Shown: positions 1 through 9,923 of the stretch, in pieces
Layout of the letters: each line of letters starts with the position of its first letter
How positions within the stretch are numbered: position 1 is the first letter of the stretch
Assembly (NCBI GenBank): GCA_033220425.1
Contig: CM065648.1
Coordinates: 62,001-126,000, forward strand
Origin: Lepraria neglecta
Taxonomy: Eukaryota > Ascomycota > Lecanoromycetes > Lecanorales > Stereocaulaceae
Direction of reading: 5' to 3'
Length of the DNA stretch: 64,000 bases
Position numbers and translations under genes: made by a program
Notes under the pieces: generated by a model
Databases searched by the model: none
What the model was told of the DNA's origin: nothing
What the model saw: only the letters and a program-made list of their open reading frames with translations

Positions 1-690
1 TCTCTACCTTAATTAGTAAATTATAGTCGGTATCCTTAACTTCTTCTTCAATAACTAGTAGAGGATTCCTATATTCACAGATCGTCTATACCTCGTAGAT
101 AGTTTCCTATCCTTTTTTTTTACCGTTAAGAGACTTAATTAATTCTATAATAGTACTAACTCTATAAACGGCGTCTTCAACGGAGCAATATATCTCCTTC
201 TCAAGATATAGATTTAAGTACTAATATATTAGATCGTCTAGAAGGCCGTTGAATGTCGCGTCTTTCTAGTAGATATATCGTTGTATAAAATCGTCTAGCC
301 CTACTATCTACTTATTACGGAGGTTTTTAATATAAGTAGATACTAGGGTCTCGAGGTCTCATATTCTTGCCCTTCTTCGTCTTACCCTTCCCATCCCGCG
401 CTAGCATAGCTAGTATCTTATTATCTTTATAGACACGTCTATAGAAAAGGTCCTTGATATAGGCGACGCTTACCGGCGACCAATCGATCTTATCGTACTT
501 ATAGGCTTCCTATTCTTTTAGATGCTCCTTTAGCGTAGTCTTTCTAACGTTAGCGCTAGGATATATAGTATTAAGACGTCTTAGGATAGTGTCGATTTTG
601 ATATCGTCTTGCACCCATTGAAAATCTCATCCTTATATGCTTCTAAGCTCTTGCGGGGCCGTCCGCCGGGTATCCTGAATCAGGGAAGAG
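1..690 (-). pseudogene. Decayed transposase/integrase-like gene, N-terminal part
   Basis: Read on the minus strand, 690 down to about 330 gives a nearly open frame. It starts near GGRPRKSLEAYKDEIF, continues through TILRRLNTIYPSANVRKTT and reaches a Lys/Arg-rich stretch (GKGKTKKGKN). A single-base frameshift lies near 618, and stop codons accumulate towards position 1. The opening resembles the basic helix-turn-helix start of fungal transposase or integrase proteins, but this is from general appearance only and I see no catalytic triad. The gene runs off the left edge of the window. It could also be a non-transposon gene trapped in the repeat block. Confidence 0.35.
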
Positions 691-1239
691 AGGGAGAGAT
701 AGGGAGGATATATAGATTTATCTGTAGGAGTGGCTATAGACGTCTGAAGAAGAGATAAATGGTTAGCGATTTGCTTATACAGGTTTCAAAGCGCAATAGG
801 CAGAAAATAGTTACTTGGATGTCCTCTTTTTGCACCAAAATTTGGGTGTATTCGAAGGACAGCGCAGTTGCAATTTAGTCTCTGCAATTTCTCTATAGAG
901 TTCTTATATCTTCTCTGGCGATAGCGATAGCGACGTGGAAGAAATTCGGCCATACGGGGGGTGGGAAAGCATCACCCCACCAACGGTGCCCTACTCAGTA
1001 GCGCCTTGTTGGTGTTGCACCCGAGTTTTCGACTTTTTGTATATACGGTCAACAGTACAAGTGAGCTCGCTACTTTTCCTCTATTATTGATACAAGAATC
1101 GTTGAATTTAAATAACGACGATTTAAAATAATGCTATAATATCGTAGTGCCTAATAGCGCTATGCTTAGCCCCTATATATAGATAGCGCGTCCCCCTTAA
1201 GCGATAATTATTATATATTCTTAATCTACTATAATAGGA
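691..1239. other. Unassigned AT-rich spacer with a GC-richer patch
   Basis: No gene is visible. The patch at about 815-1030 is GC-richer and contains GCACCAAAATTTGGGTG. That is similar to the CACCAAATTTTGGTG palindrome inside the terminal inverted repeats of the Tc1/mariner element at 52542-56545, so it may be the end of a related DNA transposon. I could not find a matching opposite end. Confidence 0.3.
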
Positions 1240-2277
1240 CAAGTGAGTGCCCGTAATCTTCACAGAATATTTGTCATGGTTCTATATATATACCTCATGG
1301 GCGTATATCTCAGTCTACCATACGGTACATCTCAGCACGAGCTTGGCGCATGCTTATATATAGGATTTGCTCCATAGATTTCTCATCATCATATATATTC
1401 AATACATTATTCAAAACATCTGCATAGAGAGCTCTTTTGCTTCTTTCTCCTGACAAGATTACCGTAAAAACGGCTATATCTCGCTGATTTTATACTCTAT
1501 TTAGAAAATTTAAGCGGAATTAGAAAGCCCTCTATTTATAGTATATTTTTGTATATAAAGTTAAGCCCTAACCCTAATATATTAAAAGTTATTAAGGGTT
1601 AAATATTTGAGCGCTCCGGAGGCACTTCGGGGGTGACTGCGGGGGCAGCTTCAGGGAACTCCGCAGGCAAAAATATGTTTTTTAAGCTTTCCTTAGCTAA
1701 ATCTTTACCAAATTTCAAAATTCGAATGGCGTTGGAAAGCGCATGCTTGGTTCCAAAACTCATGAAATTATCTCGATATCACATGATGTATGTGGCGCGG
1801 GGCATTGCTGCGAAGAAGTTGCGGTGCGCCTTCAACTTTTGATGTTCTAGGGTCCGGGGGCGCCAAGCTTAATGCCTGCAAAAACATTAGCTGCGAAGAA
1901 GTTGCGGTACGCATGATGTTCCAGGGTCCGGGGGCGCCAAGCTCAATGCTTGGCATTTGCCACCGAGCTTCGTGCTGCCAGCAAAACATGGCGAAAACGC
2001 TTCTTTTGCTCATAACTATTGCGTAAATAGGCCGATTCTAAAAATTCTTGATGCGCAAGCAAGCTAATGATTAATTCCAAAACTTATGAAATTATCTTGA
2101 TATCATATGACGTATGTGGCGTGGGGAAGTACTGCGAAGAAGTGCGCAGCGTATTCAAGTTTTGGTAGTTGAAGGCGCTAGCCGAGAGAGGAAATGCAGC
2201 TCTAAAGGGCTATTCTGATTGGCTGCAAGTGCGGAATTGCTCCGAAAGTCCTTCATGATCTGTTATTAGAAGAAAGA
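1240..2277 (-). mobile_element. Helitron-like non-autonomous repeat, copy 1
   Basis: Read on the minus strand, the element starts TCTTTCTTCTAATAA (2277) and ends in a hairpin followed by ...CACTTG (1240). In this copy the hairpin GTAATCTTC/GAAGATTAC is split by the insertion at 1272-1455. It carries two copies of the roughly 245-bp module typical of the family (from about 1734 and 2051) plus a partial duplication near 1880-1930. It sits in an LTR of family A. No protein is conserved across copies, so open frames here (for example 1633-1842 and 1790-2026) are not genes. Confidence 0.7.
1272..1455 (+). mobile_element. Short TG...CA element (solo-LTR or TRIM-like), copy 1
   Basis: This 184-bp insertion splits the hairpin of Helitron-like copy 1. 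It starts TGTCATGG and ends CCTGACA, an inverted LTR-type terminus. The flanking 5 bp are ATATT on the left and AGATT on the right, one mismatch from a duplication; uninterrupted copies read CACAGAAGATTACC here. Related short elements lie at 7676-7855 and 9732-9903. Confidence 0.65.
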
Positions 2278-2431
2278 TCTCTTAGGCTAGGCACTGAATA
2301 TAAATCATCTGATCATATACTAGACCCGCTTAGTATCACTTGAAGACTGCTTCATACTCTTGCACGGTTATACCTCTATCCATATTAAGAATCAATCTAT
2401 AATACGATACTGGTACGCACGGTTCGTAACA
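2278..2431 (+). repeat. Family A LTR remnant (R-U5 end)
   Basis: The sequence from TCTCTTAGGCTAGGCAC to GGTTCGTAACA matches the 3' (U5) part of the other family A LTRs (compare 45490-45651 and 63540-63695). The left part was displaced by Helitron-like copy 1. The GC content rises directly to the right, so this marks the left edge of the gene island. Confidence 0.8.
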
Positions 2432-2520
2432 GAAACGTTCAATATCAAGGGGAATATGCTCGAGTAATGGAATAGGAGGCACTGTAACTCTTTTTTAATT
2501 CATAGGGCTACCTAGCCGCG

Positions 2521-3994
2521 TTAAACCCAACCTCTAAAGTTTCTTCTCTCCCGTCCACTGCGTCTCTTCGTGACTCCGGACGAAGGCTGTTCTGGTGCCT
2601 TCCGACGTTTAGACCGGGCCGTCGGTTGCCATCTCGGGTTGACGTTGGTACTGGGGCTGGCGGGTTGCCTGCTCTTGCGTGCGTGCGCGACCTTAGCCCT
2701 GGCGACGCTCTGCGGACGGCGGGGTGGCGTGCTTTCCATGTCACACCGTGACTTGTCCTCTAGATCTGCTATCCGCTTGCTGCGGCGAGGTGCCTTCGTA
2801 GCCGCAGTCGCTTTTTCAACTAACTGTGGCGCGTTGTGCTTTGAAGGCTGCAAGCTCCTCTGCTTTGGGGATGGTTTCTTGGAGACTGCTGACCGGACTG
2901 GACCGAGAGGCGAACGCGACTTTTGGCGCCTCTTCCGGCAGCTAGGAGAGGGGGGTGGGCATGTTCGTTGACCGGTCATAGTCTTCAGTGGTGTGGATAG
3001 ATGCGGCTTGCTCAGCGACCATCTCCTTCCGCTGCTGCTCAATCCAATATAGCATCTTGCGATGCTCTTCCAGCTTCTTTTTACCATACTTCACACTCCC
3101 TTCCAAGATGCTTATTGTTTCTCCTAAGTTCCCAATTCTCTTCCGTGTAGTATCTAATTCGTCCGTCTCATCCTTTATCTTCCTCTCTTCATCCTCGTGG
3201 AGATCAAGGTGATAGTTCTGGAACTCAATCCAGTTCTGCAATCGACTTTGTTGTTCCGGGTCGGGAAGAAGGTAAACATCCCCCTCAAGTCCGTGCCTCC
3301 GCCGCCGATCGCGGACCCTATCTACAAACTTAGGGAATGTACCCCGCGGGATATAATACCGTCGATTTCTCTTCTGGAAATCGCAGGAATTCGTCCAATC
3401 TGACAGCTGGGCAGTGAGCACGACGAGACCAGTCTCCGGGAGTGATTGCCAGTATGAAATAACCTCATATTTCTCTGGGATATTGCGCAAAGGAAAATCA
3501 AGATCAGGTGGGCAGCAAGGGGGGCAGCCAGCGTCCAGAAGGGCTTTGCGGGACCGTTCGTCTAGCTCACGAGCTCGCGCGATATTTGCCGTGTGGTCAG
3601 GAGGGGGTGTAATCGGAGACTGTCTAGAGAGCTCCCTGCATTTTGACGCGTTAGCATAAAGAAAGACTGAGTTCGTGTAGGAATACAAACAGGAGCTTAG
3701 TGTCTATCGCACGCAAATTCAGAGTAGGTGCTGCGTCCTGCTCCGCCCTTTTGGGTAAGGAACATCATGTTAGCGAGATAGTCTTGCGAATTGATGATAG
3801 CGGAACTCATACTCTAACTTGTCGCAGAGGGCGTGTCGCTCGGCTTCTGAAAGGGAGGAAATGTCGGGGATAGCGGCGTTGGTGTCGATCCTGTGTAAAA
3901 AAAGCCGTTCGCGCGGGTAATCTTCGAAACTCTGGCGTATAGTAAGGTCGTTAACGTAGACTAACTGTGAAGAAAAAGGAGAACAAGAAGACAT
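2521..3994 (-). CDS. Unknown fungal protein: coiled coil plus basic C-terminus, with a C-run frameshift
   Basis: The function is unknown. I chose the ATG at 3994 (protein MSSCSPFSS...); the longer frame upstream runs into the neighbour's promoter. Exon 1 (3994-3813) reads through DLTIRQSFEDYPRERLFLHR and LSEAERHALCDKLE. A GTATGA donor at 3812 and a GCTAAC...GCAG acceptor at 3636 give an in-frame 177-nt intron (two shorter introns with a mini-exon are possible). Exon 2 gives a Pro-rich stretch, a conserved-looking core (WIEFQNYHLDLHEDEERK), a heptad-rich coiled coil ending HRKMLYWIEQQRKEM, then a stop at 2944. One base removed from the C-run at 2950-2955 (minus strand) instead keeps the frame open for about 139 more residues to TAA at 2521. 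That tail is very basic (RRSKRIADLE, RRSGRERRNFRGW) and looks coding, so the gene is either frameshifted or hit by a sequencing error. It is divergent from the kinase gene. Product nuclear or DNA-associated by inference from the basic tail. Confidence 0.65.
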
Positions 3995-4328
3995 AGAGGG
4001 CAGAGGAATGCGAACGAAGCGATTTTGGCGTGCGGAGGCGGCGAGATGGTAGTTATATAATGGTGGACGAGACTGAGTGGCAACAGAGACGTAAAGGTCG
4101 CCATCGGACAAACACGCGGGCCGCTCTTGGCGTGGCCGACGATTAGCCCCGCAACATTCACAACAATACAACCCAACCCCACGCTGCGCTCTGAAATATA
4201 TCAAGCTTCCGGCCACTTTTCTACCCACGACTCTATCGCTAGTCATTCGTCAGCCACTCGTCAGCCACCCTTTTGTGCACCATTTTTATTCTATTATAAA
4301 TTACCCTTCTTTCAGTTGCCAATCGAAC
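3995..4328. promoter_or_regulatory. Shared divergent promoter region
   Basis: These 334 bp lie between the starts of the minus-strand coiled-coil gene and the plus-strand kinase gene. Pyrimidine-rich tracts and a TATAAATTA at about 4295 lie upstream of the kinase ATG. Head-to-head spacing this small suggests co-regulation, which is inference only. Confidence 0.45.
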
Positions 4329-6563
4329 ATGTTGGATCCGAAACTCTTCGCGGTCTTGACCGCCTATGACAAATCAAATCTAGCAAGAGAAGCCTTCGGC
4401 CTCTCAGAAAATGTCTATTGCTACTGCAAGACGACAGAAGGCATCGCCCATGAGGCCATTATTGACAGCCGAGAGCCCACGCCGGCTCCTCAATCGCCTC
4501 CCAACGCCAACTACGAATCCGGCGACCGGATTCTACTTCGTCTCGATGACCCGCTCAAGGATCCCAAGACAGGATGGCAATTTGGCACCAATCCACGTGT
4601 TTGTGATGTTTTGTTAGGCCACCGAGGGACCGGAGGCATCAGCAGTCGCCAATTCTACATTACAATCACCGAGCAATTCCGTGTCGAGCTACACGATGAG
4701 TCGAGATATGGAACCGTCATCAGCCATAATGGTCAAGCAAAGGACACGGTACTGAAAAACGACAAACGGCTTCTGTCATTCGAGCCAGGGGCACACCAGC
4801 AATGGAAGGAGATTATAGTGTACGTCCCTGACGATAAAGGGCTTGCATTCAAAATTGAGTTCCCTAAGCACAGCGAAGGAGGACATGAATACTGGAAGAA
4901 TTTACGGGCATTTGTCGAAGAATGCAGAACAGCACTTCCCACTGTCAGCGGCCTCGGCTTGGATAGCAATCCGCCTACCGCACCTATCAGTCGTCAACCC
5001 AGGACTCCGCAAAGACTGCCCGTCTACTATGATGGTGGAGAAATCGGACGAGGCGAGTTTGGACTAGTTCGGAAGCTCATCGATTTACGCGGAGAAAAAA
5101 TCTACGCCGTTAAAGAGTTCAACCCAAAAGCTCCCACACGACCGAGTGGCAAAAAGCGGAAGCTAGACGAAATCGGTTGGCTTGAGGGAGTACGAAATGA
5201 GGTTGACAACATGAAGAACCACCCGCATGTAAGTGTCCCGCCATTATCAATTCCTGGGTCCAGTCTAATCAATTGAAAGCCCAACATCATGCGAGTGATA
5301 GATTTCAAAGAGAAACCTGAACCTAGCCTCTGGATGCCATACTATCCTCACGGAAACCTTGAGGATCGCACAGATGTCAAGCCTTGGCAATACGTCAGCG
5401 CCTTTCGCCAGATGCTCCTCGGCCTCCGCCACCTGCATGGGCGTGGGGTGGTCCACCGGGATCTCAAACCAGCAAATCTGCTTATTGCTGAGATCGACCC
5501 ATTCACTATTGTCATATCAGACTTCGGCTTCTCAAGATTTGTCATAAGTGACAACCTCTTGAAGACATTTTGCGGCTCAAAAGCCTACACCGCGCCTGAG
5601 GTTGTTCCCGTTGGCAATAAACTTTGTAGTCAGGGTTACCGGTCTTCGGTAGACATATGGTCAGTAGGCATGATCATGATGGATTTTCTATTTGGCAGAG
5701 CAAATCATGCCGATATAGACCATCTGCCCTTGAAAAATTGGATCCTGGAGTGGTCCGACAAGGCTGTCAAACAGGTGTACGAGTTGGACGAAAACAACGA
5801 CCAAGTGATTGACATTGTCAAGCACATGGTGACGAAGAAGCCCAAGGATCGATTCTCCGCGGCCCGATGCTTGCAGAGGGGATGTGACAATGGCCTTTTC
5901 AAGAGACGCAGCGATGGCGAAATCATTAATGCAGACGACCGTTTGGGGGACAACACCGTGGAGGTGGATACGGAGGCCGAGACAGAGATCGCAGCCATGG
6001 ATACTGACGTTTCAGATGAGATGAGTTCGGTCGACCGCATCTCAGACGATGGCGTGGCCACGCCAGCACAGCCACGTCAAAGGACCGGAAGCGGAACATC
6101 CAATGTTGAAGCCTCGATCCTAGCAGGGGAACTCTGGGGCAGTGACAAGAGCGGCAGGCAGGAGTCGGCAGACTCTCTAAGTGGTCAATTGACACCTACC
6201 AGGGGTTCCAATTCTGGACCCGCAACGCGCCGGCTAAAAATGTCTCACACCTCAAGCTGGTCTTTGACAATCGGCCCGGGCCATTCCGACACGGATGGGG
6301 AATTCGATTTGGACGGCGGTGGGTACGATCGGGATGGGCAGCCTGCAACTGGTGTTTACATTAGGAAGGATCATTTTACTGCCAGTCTTGACAGTCAATT
6401 TGACGTCGGAAATAAGTCTTCATCGGCGAACGAGTCTCAAGTGGAGGACGAGGCGGGCGGTGTGAGGCAAGAATCTTTGGCCTTACCCGAATCGGAGCCA
6501 GAAATATCTCAGCCTTTAGTGACTGATTCGTTTGTAGCGTACATACTTCAAACGCAAGCTTGA
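4329..6563 (+). CDS. FHA-domain serine/threonine protein kinase, 727 aa, one intron
   Basis: This is a predicted kinase that phosphorylates Ser/Thr and reads phosphothreonine through its FHA domain. The start is ATG at 4329; exon 1 (4329-5228) is exactly 300 codons. The 51-nt intron 5229-5279 (GTAAGT...TCTAATC...AAAG) is phase 0, and exon 2 runs 5280-6563. FHA domain at about 80-140: G86-T-N-P-R, then GGISSRQF and GT...NG. Kinase domain at about 233-508: P-loop GRGEFGLV (240-247), Lys262 in YAVKEF, Glu291, HRDLKPAN with Asp361, DFG at 381-383, APE at 405-407, DIWSVG at 425, Arg491. All catalytic residues are present, so it should be active. The N-lobe has a KKRK insert (275-278, possible NLS). 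The last 210 residues are acidic, Ser/Asp-rich and probably disordered. The architecture recalls Rad53/Cds1/Mek1-type kinases, but the single FHA and long acidic tail make orthology uncertain. Codons are intact and GC-normal, unlike the flanks, so this is the best functional gene in the window. Confidence 0.9.
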
Positions 6564-6733
6564 CATGAATTTGATGGTTTTTCGGTAACAACTGTCCTAA
6601 TTTTCTGCCCCTGTGAGTCGCGTAAGCGCAATCCCAAAACTCCTTGTAGTTTTCACCAGCGAGCACCAAGGTGCAGACAGAGGGATCTAGTAATATAGGA
6701 AGGATATGAATTGATATCTAACCTAATGACTGA

Positions 6734-7160
6734 TCAAATCCGATACACGCATCCGCTTTGTGTTGCTCTCGTTCTCTCTATTGCCCTGTCCTTCTCTATC
6801 CTCGCCGTCCTCTGTAAACTCGGACTCTTCACGCCTTTATTTCTCCGACATCTCTGACTGAAAACCGTTGCTGTCCGAGGAAATATAACCTTCTGGGGCC
6901 TTTTCAGCAACGAGAAGCTTAAACTTGCTAGTGTAAAGGAGCCGCTTGAGTGGCCTGCAGTAGGCGAACTCATCACTTTCCATGCCCTTTCGTTTAGAAC
7001 CTTCCAATCTACCTTGGCTGGATCTCGCATGAGGGCTTCCCTAAAGAGCTGAGTTGCCATCAGGCAATTAGGGTTGAAGATGACGTTGTGGTCTAGCTCG
7101 TGTCCAAACACGTCAAAGTTTCCATCAAGGAAATTGAATCGGATGAGACATTTCTACCAC
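6734..7160 (-). pseudogene. 3' remnant of an unknown gene
   Basis: The minus-strand frame from about 7160 to TGA at 6734 reads through NFDVFGHELDHNVIFNPN, LFREALMRDPAKVDWKV and NERAWKVMSSPTAGHSSG, then becomes basic and less protein-like. An acceptor-like TAG precedes it at about 7163. No ATG opens the frame (it opens with GTG at 7111), and nothing protein-like lies upstream, so this looks like the last exon of a gene whose front was lost where the AT-rich repeats begin. It is convergent with the kinase gene. I do not recognise the family. It could instead be an exon of a gene still expressed in another isolate. Confidence 0.4.
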
Positions 7161-7649
7161 AAGTATCAAGTATTTCCCCATGTTGAAACTAAGGAATATC
7201 CTCTCCTATTTACCATTATTACTATCTCGATAGAGAGCCAACTTGAATTCTTATCGAGGTTGAAATTTGCGGTAGATAAATAATATATTGGCTATTAGGG
7301 AAATAGAATTAGCTAATGCTTAAGCCTTTTATTATTTCACTGCTAAGTAGCCTACGAGAGATCAACGTGTACGTCGTGTAGGCTACGAACCTTTATATAC
7401 TCTAAGGATTATCTAGGAGAGCTAATAGATCTTAGTCCGATATAGTTTAAACGGAATCGAAGCGTTGTGCGACCGTAGAGCCCTTGTGTAGAGTTTTCAC
7501 TCCCTACGATACTATTCCCTTCGAGTACTATAACCTTCCGAAAAGCCCTTTATATAGGCTGTACGGCGAATAGAAATCTCTATCTATTAAGAGATAGAAG
7601 ATATACGAGTAGAAGAGTCGAGTCCAGATACATCGCTATAGGCCAACCC
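7161..7649. other. AT-rich spacer, no gene seen
   Basis: This is a transition from the gene island to the retroelement block. The only structure noticed is a 9-bp inverted repeat, GTAGCCTAC at about 7346 and GTAGGCTAC at about 7377. No retroelement motif was recognised. Confidence 0.4.
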
Positions 7650-8044
7650 TGTTAGAGGCCTGCCTAGAGCGAGTCTGTCACGGGCTGGCCATGCATACGC
7701 ATATCTCATTGGGCCTAGCTCAGGGGCTTGCCGCCGCATGCCTATATAGATTCCTCGCGCGCGCCCATGTGGCCTTCTTTCCTTAGCATTAGTATTTTAT
7801 CCATATCACCTCATTGATAGCCACCGTTCTACCACCACTAGATCAGGCCGTGATAGAGTCGATAGGGGTATAGTATAACTAGAAGAACATATCTAAGGAG
7901 AGAAGATAGATATATGAAGCCTGCGCGTCTTGGAGACGCGCTAAGCCGCTAGCTATAAGCGATAAGTAATAATCGAACGTTCGATAACCATGCTCTATAC
8001 TACGCGTATCGGCACTAATAGTAAGTAAAGGCCAAGCCGTGACA
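7650..8044 (-). repeat. Family B LTR (3' LTR), interrupted
   Basis: Plus-strand ends are TGTTAGAGG (7650) and GCCGTGACA (8044). It matches the 210-bp family B LTRs at 24257-24466 and 52002-52211 once the nested element and its duplication (7676-7860) are removed. The adjoining CTACCCCCCTCTTAAG is the reverse of a polypurine tract, so this is the 3' LTR of a minus-strand element. Confidence 0.8.
7676..7855 (+). mobile_element. Short TG...CA element, copy 2, with GAGTC target duplication
   Basis: This 180-bp insertion in a family B LTR starts TGTCACGG and ends CCGTGATA (CCGTGACA with a RIP-type change). The 5-bp duplication GAGTC is perfect at 7671-7675 and 7856-7860. The uninterrupted LTR at 52002-52211 has a single copy of this site. 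It is too short to code for anything. Confidence 0.8.
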
Positions 8045-8175
8045 CTACCCCCCTCTTAAGTAAGTATCGTCCCTAATACAGAAGGTAAGATAACTATAGC
8101 CGACTCGGACTACCTGGCTTATTCGGGTAGCGCATATAGAAGTCGTCGACTATATCCTAAGCGTTACCAAATTCG
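8045..8175 (-). pseudogene. Family B element, extreme 3' internal end
   Basis: This matches the reverse complement of about 51890-52001: the segment between the integrase tail and the polypurine tract. It stops at ATTCG (8171-8175), where a family A LTR was inserted. The continuing part of the same element is found, inverted, at 9402-9923. Confidence 0.75.
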
Positions 8176-8627
8176 TGTTACGATCAGGAAACATGATCAG
8201 GGATACGCCCAAGGAGCGTAGCGCTCGTCATGGTCCGAGTCGGCGAATTAGTATCCGACTCGGATAAGACTCTAAAAGCTTGGTATATTAAGCGATAAGC
8301 GTAGGGAGCGTAATAAGCGCAGTACGATTAGTATAATCAAAGCGATTATAGATAATAAGCGTAATAAGCGCAATAAGCGCAATAAACGCAGTGCGATTAA
8401 TACGATTAGGAACGCTTGGTATAGATTTCGTATATCTATATATACGGAGTACTACTTACTACTTAGAGTATTATACTTAACTTACTATTCAATTATTTAC
8501 TATATACGATAGATCTCTTAGACTAGGCACTAAATATATATTATCTAATTATATACTAGACCCGTTTAGTATTACTAGAAGCCTACTTTATACTCTTATC
8601 TAGTTATACCTCTATCCTTATTAAGAA
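8176..8627 (+). repeat. Family A LTR, left part (U3-R), cut by Helitron-like copy 2
   Basis: It begins TGTTACGATCAGG and carries a run of AATAAGCGC-type short repeats (about 8340-8395) in U3, then the shared R region. It ends ...ATTAAGAA at 8627, where intact copies continue TCAATCTAT. The missing right part is found in reverse at 20073-20114. Confidence 0.8.
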
Positions 8628-9401
8628 TCTTTCTTCTAATAATAGATTATAGCGAAATTCGGAGCAATTCCGCACTTATAGCCAATCAAAGTGCTTCTAT
8701 ACTTTAGTAGTCGATTCCCTCTTTTAGCTAGCGCCGCCAAGCAAGAACATTAAAATCGAAATTCGCATCGCAACTTCTTCGCAGTACTTCCCTGCGCTAT
8801 ATACGTTATATAATATCGATATAATCTCATAAGTTTTGGAACCAAGCATGCGCTTTCCAATACCGTCAAAATTTTCAAAACCGGTCTATTTGCGCAAAAG
8901 TTATGAGCAAAAGAAGCATTTTCGCCATGTTTTTGCGCGCAGCACAAGCTCGGTGGCAAATGCCAAGCATTGAGCTTGGCGCCCCCGGACCCTGGAATAT
9001 CAAAAGTTGAATGCGCACTGCAACTTCTTCGCAGCAATGCCCCGCGCCACATACGTCATATGATATCATCATAATTTGATAAGTTTTGGAACCAAGCATG
9101 CGCTTTCCAACGCGGTTCGAATTTTGAAATTTGGCTAAGGTTTGGCTAAGGAAAGCTCAAAAAACATGTTTTTGCCTGCGGACTTCCCTGAAGCTACCCC
9201 GCAGCCGCCCCTGACGCACTAATATACTAAATCCTTAATAACTTTTGCCTATTAGGATTAGGGCTTAGCTTTATATATATAAAATATACTATAAATAGAG
9301 GGCTTTCTAATTCCGCTTAAATCTTCTAAATCGAGTATAAAATAAGCGAGATATAGCCGTTTTTACAGTAATCTTCTGTGAAGATTACAGGCACTAACTT
9401 G
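8628..9401 (+). mobile_element. Helitron-like non-autonomous repeat, copy 2
   Basis: 774 bp. It starts TCTTTCTTCTAATAA, ends with the hairpin GTAATCTTC-TGT-GAAGATTAC (about 9369-9389) plus AGGCACTAACTTG, and has two internal modules. The left flank is a family A LTR and the right flank is inverted family B sequence, so the two sides come from different insertion targets. It marks the left breakpoint of the inversion 8628-20743. Open frames on its minus strand are repeat artefacts. Confidence 0.8.
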
Positions 9402-9923
9402 TATAAGTATAGAATATCCGAGTAGGAAACTAGATAATAAGATACTAGAACCGTTTTAAGGTATTAGATAAAGTTAGATTATTATACCGTCTAGAACTCC
9501 TATCTAGTATATAAATATATAATATCTTCTACCCTAGTCTACTACGAAAAGTATCTATAGACTTGTTATCTAGTTAGCGAACGGAGCCGCCAAGACCTAT
9601 TATAGTAGATAACTAGGAAGAGTAGAAGATCGACGATATCTTAGATACTAGACTATTCGGTTATAGCTACTATCTATAGTTCCGGGTCCGATAGAAGAAC
9701 GAGCAATAATCGGACTATTAATAGTACTATATATTACAGGCGTACCTCGCAGCCTCCTGGTCAGCCCTATCGGACCTTCGCGCCCGAGCTCAGGGGTTGC
9801 TACCTATATAGATCCTTCGCTCGCTCTATATAGTTTTCCTCCTTAGATTCGATATCCTAGTCTATTCCACCCCTATAACTTGACTCTAGGCGACACCGTG
9901 ACACTATACGGACGGCGGCGAAT
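9402..9923 (+). pseudogene. Family B integrase C-terminal segment, inverted
   Basis: This matches 51535-51900 of the second family B copy, in plus orientation, whereas the rest of this element (7650-8175 and 20744-24466) is minus. Decayed frame reads through RPSRKLDDKIL-type sequence. It ends GGCGGCGAAT, the mirror of the ATTCG at 8171-8175, which is a split target-site duplication. It is interrupted by the short element 9732-9903. Confidence 0.75.
9732..9903 (+). mobile_element. Short TG...CA element, copy 3, with CTATA target duplication
   Basis: 172 bp. The left end TATTACAGG is TGTTACAGG with one RIP-type change, and the right end is CACCGTGACA. The 5-bp duplication CTATA is at 9727-9731 and 9904-9908. 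The empty site is seen at about 51865-51890. It shares GCTCAGGGG and CCTATATAGAT blocks with copy 2. Confidence 0.8.

Noticed and set aside
1564-1578. CCCTAACCCTAA telomere-like repeats in the Helitron-like copies
   Set aside because: Only two units, at a fixed place within the repeat family, so not evidence of a telomere.
1633-2026. Overlapping open frames on both strands in the Helitron-like repeat (also at 8750-9099, 20419-20750, 29776-30205 and 48902-49224)
   Set aside because: They recur only because the repeat recurs. The same DNA is open on both strands, lengths differ between copies, and no start or stop is conserved. Treated as non-coding.
3961-4182. Alternative upstream start and frames in the divergent promoter (3961-4182, and the start at 4246)
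   Set aside because: The longer N-terminus would overlap the kinase promoter and is low-complexity. The ATG at 3994 gives a continuous conserved-looking start.
8045-8062. CCCCCC tract considered as a terminator or G-quadruplex
   Set aside because: It is the reversed polypurine tract of family B, shown by its position next to the LTR and its match at 51989-52001.
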